From Methyloversatilis sp. (lineage in GTDB: Bacteria > Pseudomonadota > Gammaproteobacteria > Burkholderiales > Rhodocyclaceae): 35,679 bases of DNA. The stretch lies in contig JAGNYW010000027.1 of assembly GCA_017984755.1 (NCBI GenBank), positions 1-35,679 on the forward strand. The letters are read 5' to 3'. A program made the translations under genes and the position numbers. Positions 33,657-35,679 of the stretch are shown one piece after another (within the stretch, counting starts at the first letter, position 1; each line of letters begins with the position of its first letter). The notes under the pieces are model-generated. The model had not been told where the DNA came from. It did no database searches and was given only the letters and a program-made list of their open reading frames with translations.

Positions 33657-35679
33657 ATGGCAAATGCAAAGGATGTGTCGGTCATGCGCAGCATGACTGT
33701 TCAGAAGCGCCTGATGCTGATGGTTGCGGGCAGCCTGATCGGGATCGTGCTGCTCGCGGCACTGTTGCTGGGTGCGATGCGCTCCAACATGCTCGAGGAT
33801 CGCAAGTTGGCAGCACGCTTCGCGGTCGAATCCGCTTGGGGTGTCCTCGCCGCGTTCGAGAAGCGGGCGGTGGCCGGCGAACTGACGCAGGAGGAAGCCC
33901 GCAAACAGGCCATCGCGACGCTGCGCACGCTGCGCTACAACGGTGAAGACTATTTCTGGATCAACGATTTCGGACCGCGCATGGTCATGCATCCGACCAA
34001 GCCGGAGCTCGAGGGCAAGGATCTGAGCGGATCGAAGGACCCCAACGGCAAGCACCTGTTCGTCGAATTCGTCGCGGTGGCCAAGGCGAATGGCGCAGGC
34101 TTCGTCGATTACATGTGGCCGCGTCCGGGTGCCGATGCGCCGGTAGACAAGGTGTCGTACGTACGCGCCTTCGAACCCTGGGGCTGGATCATCGGCTCCG
34201 GCATCTATGTCGACGACGTGAACGCAGTACTGCTGCGCCAGGCCGCCTGGGTTGCACTCATCGTGCTGGTCGTCGCCGCCGTGATCGGTATCCCGGGGGT
34301 GCGACTCGGTCGCAGCATCGCCGCTCGCCTGCGCGATGCCGGCGTTCATGCGCGTGCCATTTCCGATGGCGTTCTCGACCGCTCCATCGTGGCCGGCAAC
34401 CGTGACGAAATAGGACATCTGCTGATGTCGCTCGAACAGATGCGCATCGACCTGAAGGAACGCACCGAACGTGATCAGGCAGTGGCCGCAGAGAACCTGC
34501 GCATCCGGACAGCGCTCGATTTCGTGAACCGGAATGTGCGCATCGCCAATGCCGACGGCGACGTCATCTATGCCAACGCGACGATGATGAAAACCCTCAT
34601 CGACATCGAGGGTGATGTGCGGACGAGCGTTCCGCAGTTTTCGGTGGCCCGCATTCTGGGCAGCAATATCGCGATGCTGTGCAACAACCCGGCCTTCGTG
34701 CGCAAGTCCGAACCACATGGCACCGGGCAGCGCAGCGAACTGGTGATCGGTCAGCGCACTTTCGAAGTCATCACCACACCGATTCCCGGGGAATCGGGTC
34801 AGCGCATAGGGATTGTCGCCGAGTGGACAGAACGCACCCAGGAAATCTCCGTCGAGCGCGAAGTCGAGGACATGATCGCCGCTGCAGTCAGTGGCGACTT
34901 CACGCACCGCATCAAGGTCGATGACAAGGCGGGTTTCTTCAAGACGCTTGCAGTCAGCATGAATGAACTCGTGGCGGTGGTTGCGTCCGGTCTCGAAGAC
35001 ACAGCGCGTGTGCTGAACGCGATCTCGCGTGGCGTGCTGACCGAGAAGATCGAGCGTGATTACGCGGGAACATTCGGTCAGCTGAAGAACGACACGAACA
35101 CGACGGTGGACAAGCTGCAGGAGGTGATCGGTCGCATCAGGGATTCGACGGAAGCGATCAATACGGCGGCGCGGGAGATTGCGGCGGGGAATTCGGACCT
35201 GAGTTCGCGCACGGAAGAGCAGGCGGGGTCGCTGGAAGAGACGGCGAGTTCGATGGAAGAGCTGAACGCGACGGTGAAGCAGAACGCGGAGAGCGCACTC
35301 AAGGCGAACGAGCTGGGTCGTCAGAGCAACGAGGCGGTGATGCGTGGCGCGGAGACGGTCAAGCGGGTGGTGCTGACGATGAGCGACATCCAGGATTCGA
35401 GCAGGAAGATCGCGGACATCATAGGCGTGATCGACTCGATCGCGTTCCAGACGAACATTCTGGCGCTGAACGCGGCGGTGGAAGCGGCGCGTGCAGGCGA
35501 GCAGGGCCGTGGGTTTGCGGTGGTGGCGAGTGAAGTGAGGACACTGGCGCAGCGCAGCGCGCAGGCGGCCAAGGAGATCAAGGGGCTGATCGCGGATTCG
35601 GTCGAGCGGGTGGACGGGGGCGCGAAGCTGGTTGCCGAGGCGGGCGCGACGATGGAGCAGGTTGTCGACAGTTTCCGTC
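33657..35679 (+). CDS. Cache-domain methyl-accepting chemotaxis protein, cut by window end
   Basis: The first 674 residues are visible; the frame is still open at the end. Membrane helix 1 (about 21-41), a periplasmic single-Cache domain (about 50-190, with [20 protein letters not shown] and [14 protein letters not shown]), helix 2 (about 195-217), HAMP, a PAS-like segment (about 285-400, [14 protein letters not shown]), a second HAMP-like stretch ([20 protein letters not shown]) and the signalling domain with [19 protein letters not shown] and [19 protein letters not shown]. sCache_2 domains often sense small carboxylates. Codon choice changes sharply from about 35,080. ATG 33657 starts nine bases after cheW. 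The C-terminal methylation and CheR-docking parts are outside the window. Confidence 0.93.
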   Translation, partial: MANAKDVSVMRSMTVQKRLMLMVAGSLIGIVLLAALLLGAMRSNMLEDRKLAARFAVESAWGVLAAFEKRAVAGELTQEEARKQAIATLRTLRYNGEDYFWINDFGPRMVMHPTKPELEGKDLSGSKDPNGKHLFVEFVAVAKANGAGFVDYMWPRPGADAPVDKVSYVRAFEPWGWIIGSGIYVDDVNAVLLRQAAWVALIVLVVAAVIGIPGVRLGRSIAARLRDAGVHARAISDGVLDRSIVAGNRDEIGHLLMSLEQMRIDLKERTERDQAVAAENLRIRTALDFVNRNVRIANADGDVIYANATMMKTLIDIEGDVRTSVPQFSVARILGSNIAMLCNNPAFVRKSEPHGTGQRSELVIGQRTFEVITTPIPGESGQRIGIVAEWTERTQEISVEREVEDMIAAAVSGDFTHRIKVDDKAGFFKTLAVSMNELVAVVASGLEDTARVLNAISRGVLTEKIERDYAGTFGQLKNDTNTTVDKLQEVIGRIRDSTEAINTAAREIAAGNSDLSSRTEEQAGSLEETASSMEELNATVKQNAESALKANELGRQSNEAVMRGAETVKRVVLTMSDIQDSSRKIADIIGVIDSIAFQTNILALNAAVEAARAGEQGRGFAVVASEVRTLAQRSAQAAKEIKGLIADSVERVDGGAKLVAEAGATMEQVVDSFR

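Overview
The window is high-GC chromosomal DNA from a betaproteobacterium, probably of the Rhodocyclales type. The support is a DUF2970 gene, the rpe-gph-trpE-trpG-trpDC order with trpF, trpB and trpA elsewhere, and the flhDC-motAB-che block. The order-level placement is inference. No rRNA, tRNA, CRISPR array, insertion sequence or prophage gene was seen.

Layout. 1-0.84 kb: a vapBC toxin-antitoxin pair with a palindromic candidate operator. 0.95-8.4 kb: housekeeping and orphan genes: an NPPW-type methyltransferase starting at TTG, a DUF2970 protein, a membrane-protein pair (DUF2157-like and DUF4824-like), a metallophosphoesterase followed directly by a Ser/Thr kinase fused to a universal-stress domain, a cold-shock/DUF1294 protein, a small methyltransferase and apaG. 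8.4-14.0 kb: rpe, gph, trpE, trpG, trpD and trpC as one tight run. 14.0-21.8 kb: a Spy/CpxP-like periplasmic protein, an HDOD protein with a kinase-like C-terminus, an HNH endonuclease, a TonB-like protein, a MASE1 hybrid-input histidine kinase and a Nudix hydrolase. The gap before the histidine kinase holds a structured element resembling a diverged cobalamin riboswitch. 21.9-35.7 kb: a motility, chemotaxis and c-di-GMP island: HDOD-REC-GGDEF, REC-GGDEF-EAL, flhD, flhC, motA, motB, a short chemoreceptor, cheY, cheA, cheW and a Cache chemoreceptor cut by the window end.

How the motility genes fit together. FlhDC is the class I master regulator. Five sites in the island share the form TCAAGNNN, 11 or 12 bases, GCCGTNNN. 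They lie before motA, the short chemoreceptor, cheW and both c-di-GMP/HDOD regulators, and they match the flagellar sigma-28 (FliA) promoter form. The two second-messenger proteins therefore look wired into the late flagellar regulon, although they sit upstream of flhDC. The flhD upstream region carries a perfect palindrome, TGTAGGA-N5-TCCTACA.

Most noteworthy: the shared sigma-28 signature, the cobalamin-riboswitch-like element with an SD-masking hairpin and a 37-codon ORF, the HDOD protein with a broken H-box, and the aromatic-Gly-Phe repeats in the CheA linker. I did not see a clear multi-gene system of a wholly unknown kind.
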